Shown: positions 8,227 to 16,362 of the stretch, piece by piece | How the letters are laid out: each line of letters opens with the position of its first letter | Numbering within the stretch: the first letter of the stretch is position 1 | Notes under the pieces: generated by a model | Told to the model about the DNA's origin: nothing | Seen by the model: the letters and a program-made list of their open reading frames with translations, nothing else | The model's database searches: none | Program-made: the position numbers and the translations under genes | DNA from: Planctomycetota bacterium | Lineage (GTDB): Bacteria > Planctomycetota > UBA1135 > GCA-002686595 | DNA: 64,000 bases | Direction of reading: 5' to 3' | Assembly: GCA_029250885.1 (NCBI GenBank) | Contig: JAQXEK010000021.1 | Coordinates: forward strand, 1-64,000

Positions 8227-9993
8227 CTAGGAGTGCACCCCGGCTTTCACCACGTCGCGGTGAAGTGCCCGAATGCAGCCAAAGCGTCGACCGCGGTAAA
8301 CCCGTGAATAGACCGCGCCAGAGACCTTTGCCGCTGTTGCCAGTGCGTGGTCCGTGCCGTAATTTTGGACGCCGGTGACCGACAGAACGAAGTCGAATTC
8401 GCCCGTCGCGATCAGGTTGGAGGTCGAGCCGATACCGTCTCTGTCAAAGGTGACCTGCTCCACGTCCGCGAACCCGAAGGTCTCGGTGATCGCTACTTCT
8501 TGGTCGGGGTCGTCGCGGTTGGAAACCAATAGCGCGCGCTTACCCGCGGTGTGCTTGCGCACGGCTTCAAGTTGCTCGTCGATGAAGCTTGTCTGCACCC
8601 GAACTTGGGGTGTGGGCTCGGGTTCTTCCAGCTGCTCAACCGAGGCCTCGCCGCGTAGAATCGTCTGCACGCGAGTCAGGCGGCGCCGCAGCCGGCGTCC
8701 GCTGGCGTAACTCTCCGGGTTGATCCCAAGGATAAGGCCCCGGTGGATCTCGAGGTTCTTGGCGATGAGCACCGTCGAGATAACCTCGTGGGCCTCGAGG
8801 GCCTCCATCAGCCAATTCTGCACGGCACTGGGGCGAGCACTTAGGGTCGCTGGGCAGGCGCGCACCAGCTCTTGGCGCTGGGCCTCAAGCTTCTCGCCGT
8901 CCGTCATGATGCCAAGTAACGAGCTCCAGCCCTGTTCAGGGCTATAGGCCGGGTCGCTCACATCGCGCAACAGGGTATAGAGGCGTTCGGGGGCCTTGTG
9001 CTGGAGCTGGCGGATGCGGCCGAAGAGCGCGCCCCAAAGGGCGGTGTCCTCCGGGGTGGCCCGCAGCCAACGTAGGACCTGGGCGGTGCGAATCAACGCG
9101 TCGTCGTTGGCGGGCGCGTAAACCTCGGCGCGGTTCACGCGCGGATCGAACTTTTCGCTAAGAGGTGCGGTAATGGCTTCGAGGGTCGCCTGCACCTCGC
9201 GGATGGCCGCCTTGGGATCCGGGTGGGGATACAGGAGTGCGGCCGCGTCGCTCCAACCGTCTTGGTCCAACCCTGTTTCGGCCTCCCGCGACTCCAGAGC
9301 ATCAAAGCAGCGCTCGGCGGCGATCACTACCTCCAGCCAGGACTGGGGCACGTCGTCCCCGCGAAGGCCGAGGTCGCGGCCACAATCCCGGGGGATGGCC
9401 GAGATCTGTAGGGCCTGGATACTGCCGGGCCACCAGGTCCGGGCCAGCTTGCCAATGGTGCCGGCGAGGTTCTGCAGGTCCCCTTTGACGAAGCTGGAAG
9501 ACGGCGCGGCCTCACCGAGGGCGCGGCCCATGGCGATGTGGCGCATCATCCACAGGCGCTGGCGCGTCGGAGCCCAGAGCGCAGCCTCTGCGGCCTCCTC
9601 TTCGAGTTCGGCACGCAGGGCGCTGAGCTCGGCTAGGGCTGTGGACTCATCGAGGCCGTCGAGCTCGCGAACGGGCCGCTTGGGTGGCATGGGGGCGGTT
9701 GACCGAGCATCGCCCTGGGAGAGATCGATGTGCCCGATTCCCCGCGGAGCGTGGATCTCCGTGGGCGCAAAGCCCCCTTCGAGTTGGCCCATAAGCAGCC
9801 TCCATGCAAGCTCGCTGGGGCACATGGTTCGTGCCGCAGCTTCTAGGGCCCGATCGGGGGTGTCGCCCCGGCCACTCCACAATTCACCATCCTTGGTCAG
9901 GATGCACTCGAAGAAGCCGTCTGGCGGGGAGGCTTCCTGGAGCAGGTAACCCTCACCTATCAGAAAGAAGCTGAGACTGGGACGATCAATCAT
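8227..9993 (-). CDS. Large uncharacterised protein with a DUF2325-like C-terminus
   Basis: 588 residues, no signal peptide or membrane segment. Most of the length is alpha-helical and acidic with no motif I recognise. The last 100 residues (KRALLVSNRDDPDQEVAITETF, then FDFVLSVTGVQNYGTDHALATA) resemble the alternating strand/helix pattern of DUF2325, a small Rossmann-like domain of unknown function; this match is weak. It is the first gene of a three-gene unit with the ATP-grasp-like and YchJ genes and is divergent from the phosphate operon. Confidence 0.55.
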   Translation of the reverse strand: MIDRPSLSFFLIGEGYLLQEASPPDGFFECILTKDGELWSGRGDTPDRALEAAARTMCPSELAWRLLMGQLEGGFAPTEIHAPRGIGHIDLSQGDARSTAPMPPKRPVRELDGLDESTALAELSALRAELEEEAAEAALWAPTRQRLWMMRHIAMGRALGEAAPSSSFVKGDLQNLAGTIGKLARTWWPGSIQALQISAIPRDCGRDLGLRGDDVPQSWLEVVIAAERCFDALESREAETGLDQDGWSDAAALLYPHPDPKAAIREVQATLEAITAPLSEKFDPRVNRAEVYAPANDDALIRTAQVLRWLRATPEDTALWGALFGRIRQLQHKAPERLYTLLRDVSDPAYSPEQGWSSLLGIMTDGEKLEAQRQELVRACPATLSARPSAVQNWLMEALEAHEVISTVLIAKNLEIHRGLILGINPESYASGRRLRRRLTRVQTILRGEASVEQLEEPEPTPQVRVQTSFIDEQLEAVRKHTAGKRALLVSNRDDPDQEVAITETFGFADVEQVTFDRDGIGSTSNLIATGEFDFVLSVTGVQNYGTDHALATAAKVSGAVYSRVYRGRRFGCIRALHRDVVKAGVHS

Positions 9994-10040
9994 TCCCAGA
10001 GGATAGCGATCTTTTCCCCAGTTCGCGCTCTACACATCGC

Positions 10041-10058
10041 GTTCACACGATCTTCATG
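10041..10058 (+). promoter_or_regulatory. Possible Pho-box-like direct repeat upstream of pstS
   Basis: TTCA elements recur 11 bases apart (GTTCACA at 10041-10047, CTTCATG at 10052-10058). This is the spacing of PhoB half-sites (CTGTCAT-N4-CTGTCAT). It lies about 105 bases before the pstS ATG. Only two partial half-sites are seen, so this is suggestive only. Confidence 0.25.
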
Positions 10059-10162
10059 GAGCTGAACCATGCTCTCGTTCAACGCGAGGCCGCAGTGGCC
10101 CACAACATAAGAAGCGGGCCCGAAGATGACTCAGGGGCCCAACCAAGATCTGGAAACGGCAA

Positions 10163-11026
10163 ATGAAACTCAAAACAACCATAGCGGCCCTCTTACTCCC
10201 CCTTGCCATCCTCTCCTGCGGGCGTGCGGAAGGCGGCGGTCGGAACATGATCGAGAACAAGGGGTCGGACACCCTGGTAAACGTGGCCCAAGCTTGGGCC
10301 GAGCAGTACGGCAAGGTGGACGCGAGCGTGACCATCGTCGTCAACGGCGGCGGCTCGGGAACGGGCATTAGTTCCATGATCAACGGCACCGTGGACATCG
10401 CCAACTCAAGCCGTTCGATGAAGGATTCGGAAATGGAAGCGGCCAAGGCCAACGGGATTGAGCCCGTGGAGTGGATCGTGGGCTACGACGCTCTCGCAAT
10501 CTACGTGCACAAGGACAATCCGATCGAGAGCATCAGCCTGGCTCAGCTAGCCGACATCTACGGCCAGGATGGCGAGACCACCACTTGGGCCCAGCTCGGC
10601 ATCGAGATTCCTGGCCTCTCGGAAGACAAGATCATCCGCGTCAGCCGTCAGAACAACTCGGGTACCTACGCCTACTTCCGCAAGGCGGTGCTCGGCAAAC
10701 AGGGAAGCTACAAGCTTGGCGCCTTGGCTCTCCACGGCTCTAAGGATGTTGTCGAGCAGTGCGCAGTGACCAAGGGGGCGATCGGCTATAGCGGCCTTGC
10801 CTACGCAACGGATCACGTTCGCCTTGTGCCGGTGGTCGATGGCGAAGGTCAACCCGTGATTCCCACGGTGGTCACCGCGGCCGATGGGTCTTACCCCATC
10901 GCTCGCCCGCTCTTCATGTACACCGCGGGCCAGCCGGAGGGTGACGTAAAAAACTACCTGGATTGGATCCTAAGCACCAGCGGCCAGGACATCATTAAAG
11001 AGAAGGGCTACGCGCCCGCCAAGTAG
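10163..11026 (+). CDS. pstS: Phosphate-binding lipoprotein PstS
   Basis: 287 residues. A lipoprotein signal (LLLPLAILSCGRAEGG, Cys in the lipobox) anchors it in the membrane facing the periplasm. The PstS fold is shown by GSDTLVNVAQAWAEQY near the N terminus, VNGGGSGTGISSMINGTVDI (phosphate-contacting loop with Ser/Thr) and VSRQNNSGTYAYFRKAVLG (second phosphate loop). It delivers phosphate to the PstCA channel. It is the first gene of a six-gene run, 37 bases ahead of the phoU fusion. Confidence 0.95.
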   Translation: MKLKTTIAALLLPLAILSCGRAEGGGRNMIENKGSDTLVNVAQAWAEQYGKVDASVTIVVNGGGSGTGISSMINGTVDIANSSRSMKDSEMEAAKANGIEPVEWIVGYDALAIYVHKDNPIESISLAQLADIYGQDGETTTWAQLGIEIPGLSEDKIIRVSRQNNSGTYAYFRKAVLGKQGSYKLGALALHGSKDVVEQCAVTKGAIGYSGLAYATDHVRLVPVVDGEGQPVIPTVVTAADGSYPIARPLFMYTAGQPEGDVKNYLDWILSTSGQDIIKEKGYAPAK

Positions 11027-11063
11027 AGCTCACCCCCTGAGTCAAGATATCGCGAGGTAAGCC

Positions 11064-12131
11064 ATGGCTGGATATGAAGAGCGACTGCAGAAGGATCTGC
11101 ATCGAATTGGAAAGCGAGTCCGGAAGATGGGCAAGGCGGTCACGTCGGCTCTAGATGCCAGTGTCAGGTCAGCCTTGACCCGCGATGCGGAACTGGCCAC
11201 GGAGACGATTCTAGGTGACCTGCCGACGAATCGGCTCTCCACCGATCTCGACCACAGGTGCCACGTCTTTGTGGCGCGGCACCTGCCGTCGGCAGGCCAC
11301 CTGCGCTACATCTCTGCCGTAATGCGCGTGAACCAAACCCTCGAGCGGATCGGCGACTATGCCGAGACGATCTCCAGGGGGGCGCTCTCGCTCTCTGGCC
11401 GCGCTCCCGCTTCGATCCAACGCGATATTGAGATGATGGGGGAGCAAGCCCAGAAGCTCTTGACCCAAGCGATCCGATCGTTTGAGGAGAGGGACGTCGA
11501 GCTCGCCAAGGGCACCCATCAGGCGATTTCGGGCTTTGGCACCACCTTTGACCGGGTCTTCAGTGATCTCGTCAAGGAAGGTGAAGAGGGCACACGACCG
11601 GTTGCGGATCTGTTCTCCTTTATGGCGATCTTTAACCGTCTCGAGCGAGTCCTACACCAGTCCAAGAACATCTGCCAGCAGGCCGTCTTCGCGGTTACGG
11701 GCGAGGTGAAGCCCACGAAGACCTTCGACATCTTGTTTGTGGATAGCCGCAACGCCGGAGCCAGCGTTCTTGCCGAGCACTTTGCTCGACGGGCCTACCC
11801 TGAAGCGGGTACCTTCGAGAGTGCTGGTTGGGAAACCGCAGAGCAGGTCGATGGGAGCTTCGTAGAGTTCGGCGCGACGGTCGGGCTGAGCCTGATCAAC
11901 GAGGAGCCGCGGACCTTCTCCGGCAAGAGCCGCGACCTGCGCGAGTACGACCTGGTGATCGACCTGGTCGGCGGAGTCCATGAGCACGTACGCAAGGTTC
12001 CGTACCACACGACCCTGCTCAGCTGGCCCCTCACCGAGCGCAAGAACGCCGAGGCGGTGCTCGCTCAACTGGTCCCCCGCCTCAGCGACCTCATGGAGAC
12101 CCTGCGAGGAGACGAGGATGACGAGCACTAA
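11064..12131 (+). CDS. phoU: PhoU fused to a catalytically dead LMW-phosphatase-like domain
   Basis: 355 residues. Residues 1-215 are PhoU-like, with the first metal-type motif intact (QTLERIGDYAET, 91-102). The second repeat, ERVLHQSKNICQQA (194-207), has H where the usual acidic residue of 'ERxxDHxxNI' stands. Residues 219-330 fold like low-molecular-weight tyrosine phosphatase/arsenate reductase. KTFDILFVDSRNAGASVLAEHF aligns with the 'ILFVCtgNicRSpmAE' P-loop, but Cys is D227 and the P-loop Arg is A233; the catalytic Asp-Pro near LLSWPLTE is also missing. The domain may bind phosphate or nucleotide without catalysis. PhoU normally links Pst to PhoR signalling. The gene overlaps pstC by 14 bases. 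Confidence 0.88.
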   Translation: MAGYEERLQKDLHRIGKRVRKMGKAVTSALDASVRSALTRDAELATETILGDLPTNRLSTDLDHRCHVFVARHLPSAGHLRYISAVMRVNQTLERIGDYAETISRGALSLSGRAPASIQRDIEMMGEQAQKLLTQAIRSFEERDVELAKGTHQAISGFGTTFDRVFSDLVKEGEEGTRPVADLFSFMAIFNRLERVLHQSKNICQQAVFAVTGEVKPTKTFDILFVDSRNAGASVLAEHFARRAYPEAGTFESAGWETAEQVDGSFVEFGATVGLSLINEEPRTFSGKSRDLREYDLVIDLVGGVHEHVRKVPYHTTLLSWPLTERKNAEAVLAQLVPRLSDLMETLRGDEDDEH

Positions 12132-13071
12132 AGTGGAGCTTGCCCATAGGGCATCCGCCAATGCCGCAGCCCTCTACCGCGGTCGCGCTTGGTGGGTGGA
12201 TCGAGTGGCTCAAGGCGTGGTGTTCCTTGGCGGACTCTCGGCAATCGTCTTCATCCTTTCGATCTTCATCTTCGTCGCAAAGGAAGGTCTTGGGTTCATG
12301 GTCGCCGACCTGAACATCAAGGAGTTTCTGACCTCGCCCGAGTGGAGGCCCACCGAGGATTCGCCGACCTACGGCATCCTGGCCCTGATGGCGGGAACGG
12401 CTTCGGTGACCGGCCTTGCCATGCTGATCGCGGTCCCGTTCTCCTTGGGTGCAGCCATTTATATCGGCGAGTTTGCCACCGGTAAGACGCGCGAGGTCCT
12501 GAAGGTTCTCGTGGAGCTTCTAGCCGCGATCCCCTCCGTGGTCTGGGGCTTTATCGGTCTCTCGATCATGAACCCGCTGATCATGGAGTTGTTCGATGTA
12601 CCGGTTGGCCTCAACGTTCTAAACGCGGGTGTCATCCTTGGCTTGATGGCCGCGCCGATCATGACCACCATCGCCGAAGACGCGCTTAAGGCCGTCCCCG
12701 ACTCCTACCGCGAGGCGGCCGAAGCCCTCGGGGCCACGCGCTGGCAGGTTATCTTTAAGGTGGTCTTGCCAAGTGCCAAGAAGGGACTTGTGGCGGCAAT
12801 CTTGCTCGGCGTCGGGCGCGGCTTTGGCGAGACGATGGCAGTACTCATGGCAACTGGCCACGCCATCAATTTGCCCACCAGTCCATTTGACTCGGTGTGC
12901 GCGATGACGGCCACGATCGCCGCTGAACTTGGCGAGACGGCCCAGGGATCGCCTCACTACCAAGTGCTGTTTGCGATCGGTATCTCTCTATTCCTGATTA
13001 CCTTTGTGATCAACATGGCCGCCGACGTTTTCGTCCGCGGCGGACTCAGGATGCGGAGTAAGAAGGCATGA
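12118..13071 (+). CDS. pstC: Phosphate ABC permease PstC
   Basis: 317 residues. The ATG at 12118 follows GAGGAG and lies inside the end of phoU. An N-terminal helix (about 32-52) is followed by a periplasmic segment and five more membrane helices. The EAA-type coupling loop is EAAEALGATRWQVIFKVVLP (about residues 199-218), which docks on the ATPase. VGRGFGETMAVLM is a PstC hallmark. It forms the inner-membrane channel with PstA; its stop overlaps the pstA start (ATGA). Confidence 0.94.
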   Translation: MTSTKVELAHRASANAAALYRGRAWWVDRVAQGVVFLGGLSAIVFILSIFIFVAKEGLGFMVADLNIKEFLTSPEWRPTEDSPTYGILALMAGTASVTGLAMLIAVPFSLGAAIYIGEFATGKTREVLKVLVELLAAIPSVVWGFIGLSIMNPLIMELFDVPVGLNVLNAGVILGLMAAPIMTTIAEDALKAVPDSYREAAEALGATRWQVIFKVVLPSAKKGLVAAILLGVGRGFGETMAVLMATGHAINLPTSPFDSVCAMTATIAAELGETAQGSPHYQVLFAIGISLFLITFVINMAADVFVRGGLRMRSKKA

Positions 13072-13943
13072 GCTCCTTTCAAACTACAGACCTCAACCAG
13101 AGCAACCGCCGCAAGGAAAGCCTGGTGCGCATCCTTCTGGGCATGGTGACACTCACCCTGATTATTCCCGTCGGGATCATCCTGGTCACGCTGATCGCCA
13201 AGAGCGAGGGCACGTTTAGCTGGGCCTTCTTCTCGGAGTTCCCCAGGAACAGTATGACCGAAGGGGGGATCTTCCCGGCCTTGGTCGGCACCCTCTGGCT
13301 TGTAGCCGTTGCCCTCCTGGCCTCGGTGCCCTTTGGTGTGGCCGCCGCGATCTACCTTAGTGAATATGCGGAAGATACAGCACTCACCAGGGCGATCAAC
13401 CTCGCGATCATCAACCTCGCGGGTGTGCCCTCGATCGTGCACGCTCTCTTTGGCGTCGGCGCCTTCGTTCTCTTCTTTGAGTTCGGGACGAGTATCCTTG
13501 CCGCTAGCTTAACCATGGCTGTGATGACTCTGCCGGTGGTGATTGTCGCCACCCGCGAGTCCCTGCAGGCAGTGCCCCAGCCATTCCGTGAGGCCTGCTG
13601 GAACATGGGCGCAACCCGCTGGCAGACGATCTGGCGCATTGTGCTGCCGAACTCGATCAGCGGCATCTTGACCGGTGTGATCCTCGAGGTCTCCCGAACG
13701 GTCGGCGAGACGGCACCGATCATGTTCACCGGCGCGGCGCTGTTTCTGCCGTTCCTACCCACCAGCGTCTACGACCAGACCATGGCGATGTCGCTGCACC
13801 TCTACGTTATCTCGACCCAGGTGCCCGACGTCCCGGAAGGTCTGCCCTACGGCGTCGCACTGACTTTGATCGCGATCGTCATGATCCTCAACTCTGTGTC
13901 GATTGGATTTCGCACCTATTTGCGAGGCAAGAAGAAGTGGTAA
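13068..13943 (+). CDS. pstA: Phosphate ABC permease PstA
   Basis: 291 residues with six predicted membrane helices. The coupling loop is REACWNMGATRWQTIWRIVL (about 180-199), and EVSRTVGETAPIMFTG is characteristic of PstA. The start is coupled to pstC by ATGA, and the end overlaps the GTG start of pstB1 by seven bases. PstC and PstA carry distinct coupling loops, so each could prefer a different one of the two ATPases encoded next. Confidence 0.94.
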   Translation: MSSFQTTDLNQSNRRKESLVRILLGMVTLTLIIPVGIILVTLIAKSEGTFSWAFFSEFPRNSMTEGGIFPALVGTLWLVAVALLASVPFGVAAAIYLSEYAEDTALTRAINLAIINLAGVPSIVHALFGVGAFVLFFEFGTSILAASLTMAVMTLPVVIVATRESLQAVPQPFREACWNMGATRWQTIWRIVLPNSISGILTGVILEVSRTVGETAPIMFTGAALFLPFLPTSVYDQTMAMSLHLYVISTQVPDVPEGLPYGVALTLIAIVMILNSVSIGFRTYLRGKKKW

Positions 13944-14710
13944 AGCCAGCAACCCAAGTCAAGAAGCTCGAGGTCCGCGATCTGTCGATTCGTTACGGCG
14001 ACGAGATCGCGCTGCACAGCGCAGACTTCGACGTCTACGAGAACGAGATCTTTGGCATCATCGGACCCGCAAACAGCGGCAAGACCTCATTCCTTCGCGC
14101 GATCAACCGAATGAACGAGATGACCCCGGGCATGAACGTGACCGGGATGGTCAAGTTCGACGGCATCGACGTGAAGTCTTGGCGCGACGTCTACGCTCTG
14201 CGCAGTCGCATCGGTGTGGTCTTCCCTCTGCCGGTTGGACTTCCCCTCTCGATCTACGACAACGTGGCTCTCTCCCCGCGCCTGTCCGGCGTCAAGTCCA
14301 AGTCAGAACTTGATGATATTGTTGAGCGCTGCCTGACACGCGCCGCACTCTTTGATGAGGTCAAGGATCGACTCGACTCCCTTGGAAGCCTGCTCTCAGG
14401 CGGACAACAGCAGCGCCTCACAATCGCCCGCGCGCTCTCCCAGTCGCCAGAGTTGCTGCTGCTTGACGAGTTCTCCATCGCTGTCGACCCAGTCACGACT
14501 ATGCGTATCGAGGATGTGCTTAAGGAGCTGAAGAAGGAGGTCACGATCGTTCTGGTCAGCAACTTGGTCGCCCAGGCCCGGCGCCTGGCCGACCGCACGG
14601 CGTTCTTCCTTGGCGGCGAGCTCGTGGAGGTCGGTGAGACCGAAGAGCTGTTCCGCGGGAACGTCCAAGATTCACGTACAACCGACTACCTGGAGGGACG
14701 CTTTGGGTAA
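13937..14710 (+). CDS. pstB: PstB1: phosphate ABC ATPase with degenerate Q-loop and H-switch
   Basis: 257 residues, GTG start. It follows the PstB family throughout. Walker A is GPANSGKT (43-50). The Q-loop reads VVFPLPVGLPLSIYDN, with P97 where Gln is expected. The signature LSGGQQQR (153-160) is perfect. Walker B LLLLDE (173-178) keeps the catalytic Glu, although the usual Pro after DE is Phe. The switch region is VSNLV, with N209 in place of the conserved His of VTHNM. It can probably bind ATP but should hydrolyse poorly in its own Walker site, while supplying an intact signature to a partner. PstB2 follows after 10 bases. Confidence 0.93.
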   Translation: MVKPATQVKKLEVRDLSIRYGDEIALHSADFDVYENEIFGIIGPANSGKTSFLRAINRMNEMTPGMNVTGMVKFDGIDVKSWRDVYALRSRIGVVFPLPVGLPLSIYDNVALSPRLSGVKSKSELDDIVERCLTRAALFDEVKDRLDSLGSLLSGGQQQRLTIARALSQSPELLLLDEFSIAVDPVTTMRIEDVLKELKKEVTIVLVSNLVAQARRLADRTAFFLGGELVEVGETEELFRGNVQDSRTTDYLEGRFG

Positions 14711-14720
14711 GACTCAGACC

Positions 14721-15476
14721 ATGGCCATCGAGACCAAGGGCCTGTCCCTCTGGTATGGCGACTTCCAAGCCCTGTTCGACGTGGACCTCAGCGTCCGCGA
14801 GGGGCAGATTACATCGATGATCGGGCCCTCGGGCTGTGGCAAGTCCACGTTCCTGCGCACGATCAACCGCATCAACGAGCGGCACAGCTACGTGCGTACA
14901 GAGGGTGGCGTGGAGGTCTTCGGTGAAGACGTCATGGCCGAGGATGTGGAGCTCGTGCAGGTGCGAAAGCAGATCGGCATGGTCTTCCAGCGCCCGAACG
15001 CCCTGCCGATCTCCATCCGCGAGAACGTTCTGTTCGGGCTTAAACTGCACAGCACAAAGAAGATGTCCCGGGCGAAGCAAGACGACGAGGTTGAGAAGGC
15101 CCTGCGCCGGGTCCTTCTCTGGGACACCGTGAAGGATCGACTTGGGGACGTCGCCACGAGCCTCTCCCTAGAGGAGCAGCAGAAGCTCTGTATCGCGCGA
15201 CTGCTGCCGATGAAGCCGCGGGTGCTGCTCATGGACGAGCCATGCAGCGCGCTGGACCCCAAGGCCACTTCGGCCGTGGAGGATCTGATCTGGGAGCTGC
15301 GCGGTGAGTACACAATCTTGATCGTGACCCACAATATGGCTCAGGCCCGTCGCGCCAGCGACGAGTGCATCTTCATGCTTATGGGCAAGGTGATTGAACA
15401 CACCAAGACCGAGGAGATGTTCCTAACGCCAGGACACCAGGAGACCGCGGACTACATCGAGGGCCGCTACGGTTGA
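14721..15476 (+). CDS. pstB: PstB2: phosphate ABC ATPase with degenerate signature motif
   Basis: 251 residues from the ATG at 14721 (an in-frame TTG lies at 14703). Walker A GPSGCGKS (35-42), Q-loop VFQRPN (Q90), Walker B LLMDEP (D172, E173), D-loop SALDP and switch VTHNM (H204) are all canonical PstB. The ABC signature is LSLEEQQKL (148-156) instead of LSGGQQQRL, so the glycines that contact ATP in the opposite subunit are gone. The motif loss is the mirror image of PstB1. It ends the phosphate operon; the next gene converges from the other strand. Confidence 0.93.
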   Translation: MAIETKGLSLWYGDFQALFDVDLSVREGQITSMIGPSGCGKSTFLRTINRINERHSYVRTEGGVEVFGEDVMAEDVELVQVRKQIGMVFQRPNALPISIRENVLFGLKLHSTKKMSRAKQDDEVEKALRRVLLWDTVKDRLGDVATSLSLEEQQKLCIARLLPMKPRVLLMDEPCSALDPKATSAVEDLIWELRGEYTILIVTHNMAQARRASDECIFMLMGKVIEHTKTEEMFLTPGHQETADYIEGRYG

Positions 15477-15503
15477 TCCAAGCTGGTGTCCCAGCCCTCC
15501 AGG

Positions 15504-15842
15504 CTAGAAGGGCCTGTAGACGACCAAGTAGACAGCGGCGACGACGAGCGCGATGACCACCATGGTCATTTTCGGCGCTAGCTCAGGCTTGCTCTTGACG
15601 ATACCGGGGATGGCTGCAATCGCAATCCAAATGACCAGTTTGGCGATCACCCAGCCAGGCCACCCAACGGAGGTCCTGGCGAGTAGGCCGAAGGCGGCCA
15701 CGAAGCCAATGATGCCTACGACTGCGGTGATGCGGAGCGGCTTAGATTCGCGCGCCTTGGGAGCGGCGAGGGCGCGCTGGGTCATAGCCACGAAGAGGAA
15801 CATCGAGGCGATGTGGAGGAAGCTATAGAATGCGTAGGTCAT
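15504..15842 (-). CDS. Small four-helix membrane protein, uncharacterised
   Basis: 112 residues with about four hydrophobic segments (5-25, 38-56, 63-82, 90-110). The first contains FYSFLHIASMFLFVAM, and a His in the first helix is seen in SirB-like small membrane families. No catalytic motif is visible and I do not recognise the family securely. It converges on pstB2 with a 27-base gap and no clear terminator. Confidence 0.6.
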   Translation of the reverse strand: MTYAFYSFLHIASMFLFVAMTQRALAAPKARESKPLRITAVVGIIGFVAAFGLLARTSVGWPGWVIAKLVIWIAIAAIPGIVKSKPELAPKMTMVVIALVVAAVYLVVYRPF

Positions 15843-16181
15843 GGGAAGTGCTGGGGGTGGGGTAGTTTTGCCCTAGGATACTCAGGTGGCCAAGCAAGTG
15901 GGAAACGTGCCTGGTAGTTCGCCGGACTTTGATGCTGGATGCAGGGGATTTCGTGCTAGCAAGTGCAAACTTAAGACGACCCGCGTCTCCGTTGTTATGG
16001 GCCGGGACTTTCCTTGCGGGAGCACACCGAAGGAGCCGAGGACCTGGCGTTCCATAAAGTGACTTTCACCCTTTAGGTTCCCCGGCTTGGCGTCGATGTT
16101 TTGGCTAACGCGGCCCGGCTACTTCGGGACTGACCGCCCGTGCTCCCTCTCCTCAATCGCGGCAACGACCGCACCCCCCCC
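15843..16181. other. Gene-free stretch
   Basis: No convincing coding frame, tRNA or promoter is seen here. A homopolymer run (C8 then A8) at 16173-16189 belongs to the terminator of the element to the right. Confidence 0.5.
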
Positions 16182-16207
16182 AAAAAAAATGCGCAGCCTG
16201 CCTGCGC
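16182..16207 (-). terminator. Intrinsic terminator, minus strand
   Basis: Read on the minus strand, GCGCAG and CTGCGC form a 6-base stem around a short loop and are followed by ATTTTTTTT. It lies about 155 bases after the SEC-C gene stop, immediately after the structured region at 16208-16340. Confidence 0.75.
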
Positions 16208-16340
16208 ACTCCCAGGCTAGAGCGCCAGGCCCCCGTCGCGAGGGTACCGTTCTAGGCTTCAATCCCCCCCTAGGGTCCGCGCTCTGTGCCCATGTCGTTG
16301 GTAGGTTTCGACATGGCCACGCTAGGAGTTCGGACCCTAA
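16208..16340 (-). ncRNA. Possible structured RNA or structured 3' UTR
   Basis: The minus strand can form a long interrupted hairpin. An outer 9-base stem pairs 16331-16339 with 16271-16279 (TAGGGTCCG/CGGACCCTA), and an inner 8-base stem pairs 16309-16316 with 16290-16297, capped by an 11-base loop. A second small hairpin (CCCTCG/CGGGGG) lies around 16230-16245. A strong terminator follows at 16182-16207. The size (about 160 bases with terminator) would suit a small RNA, but I cannot match it to 6S, tmRNA, SRP or a riboswitch. It may simply be the 3' end of the SEC-C mRNA. Confidence 0.35.
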
Positions 16341-16362
16341 CTCCAATTGCACCGCGTGGAAT

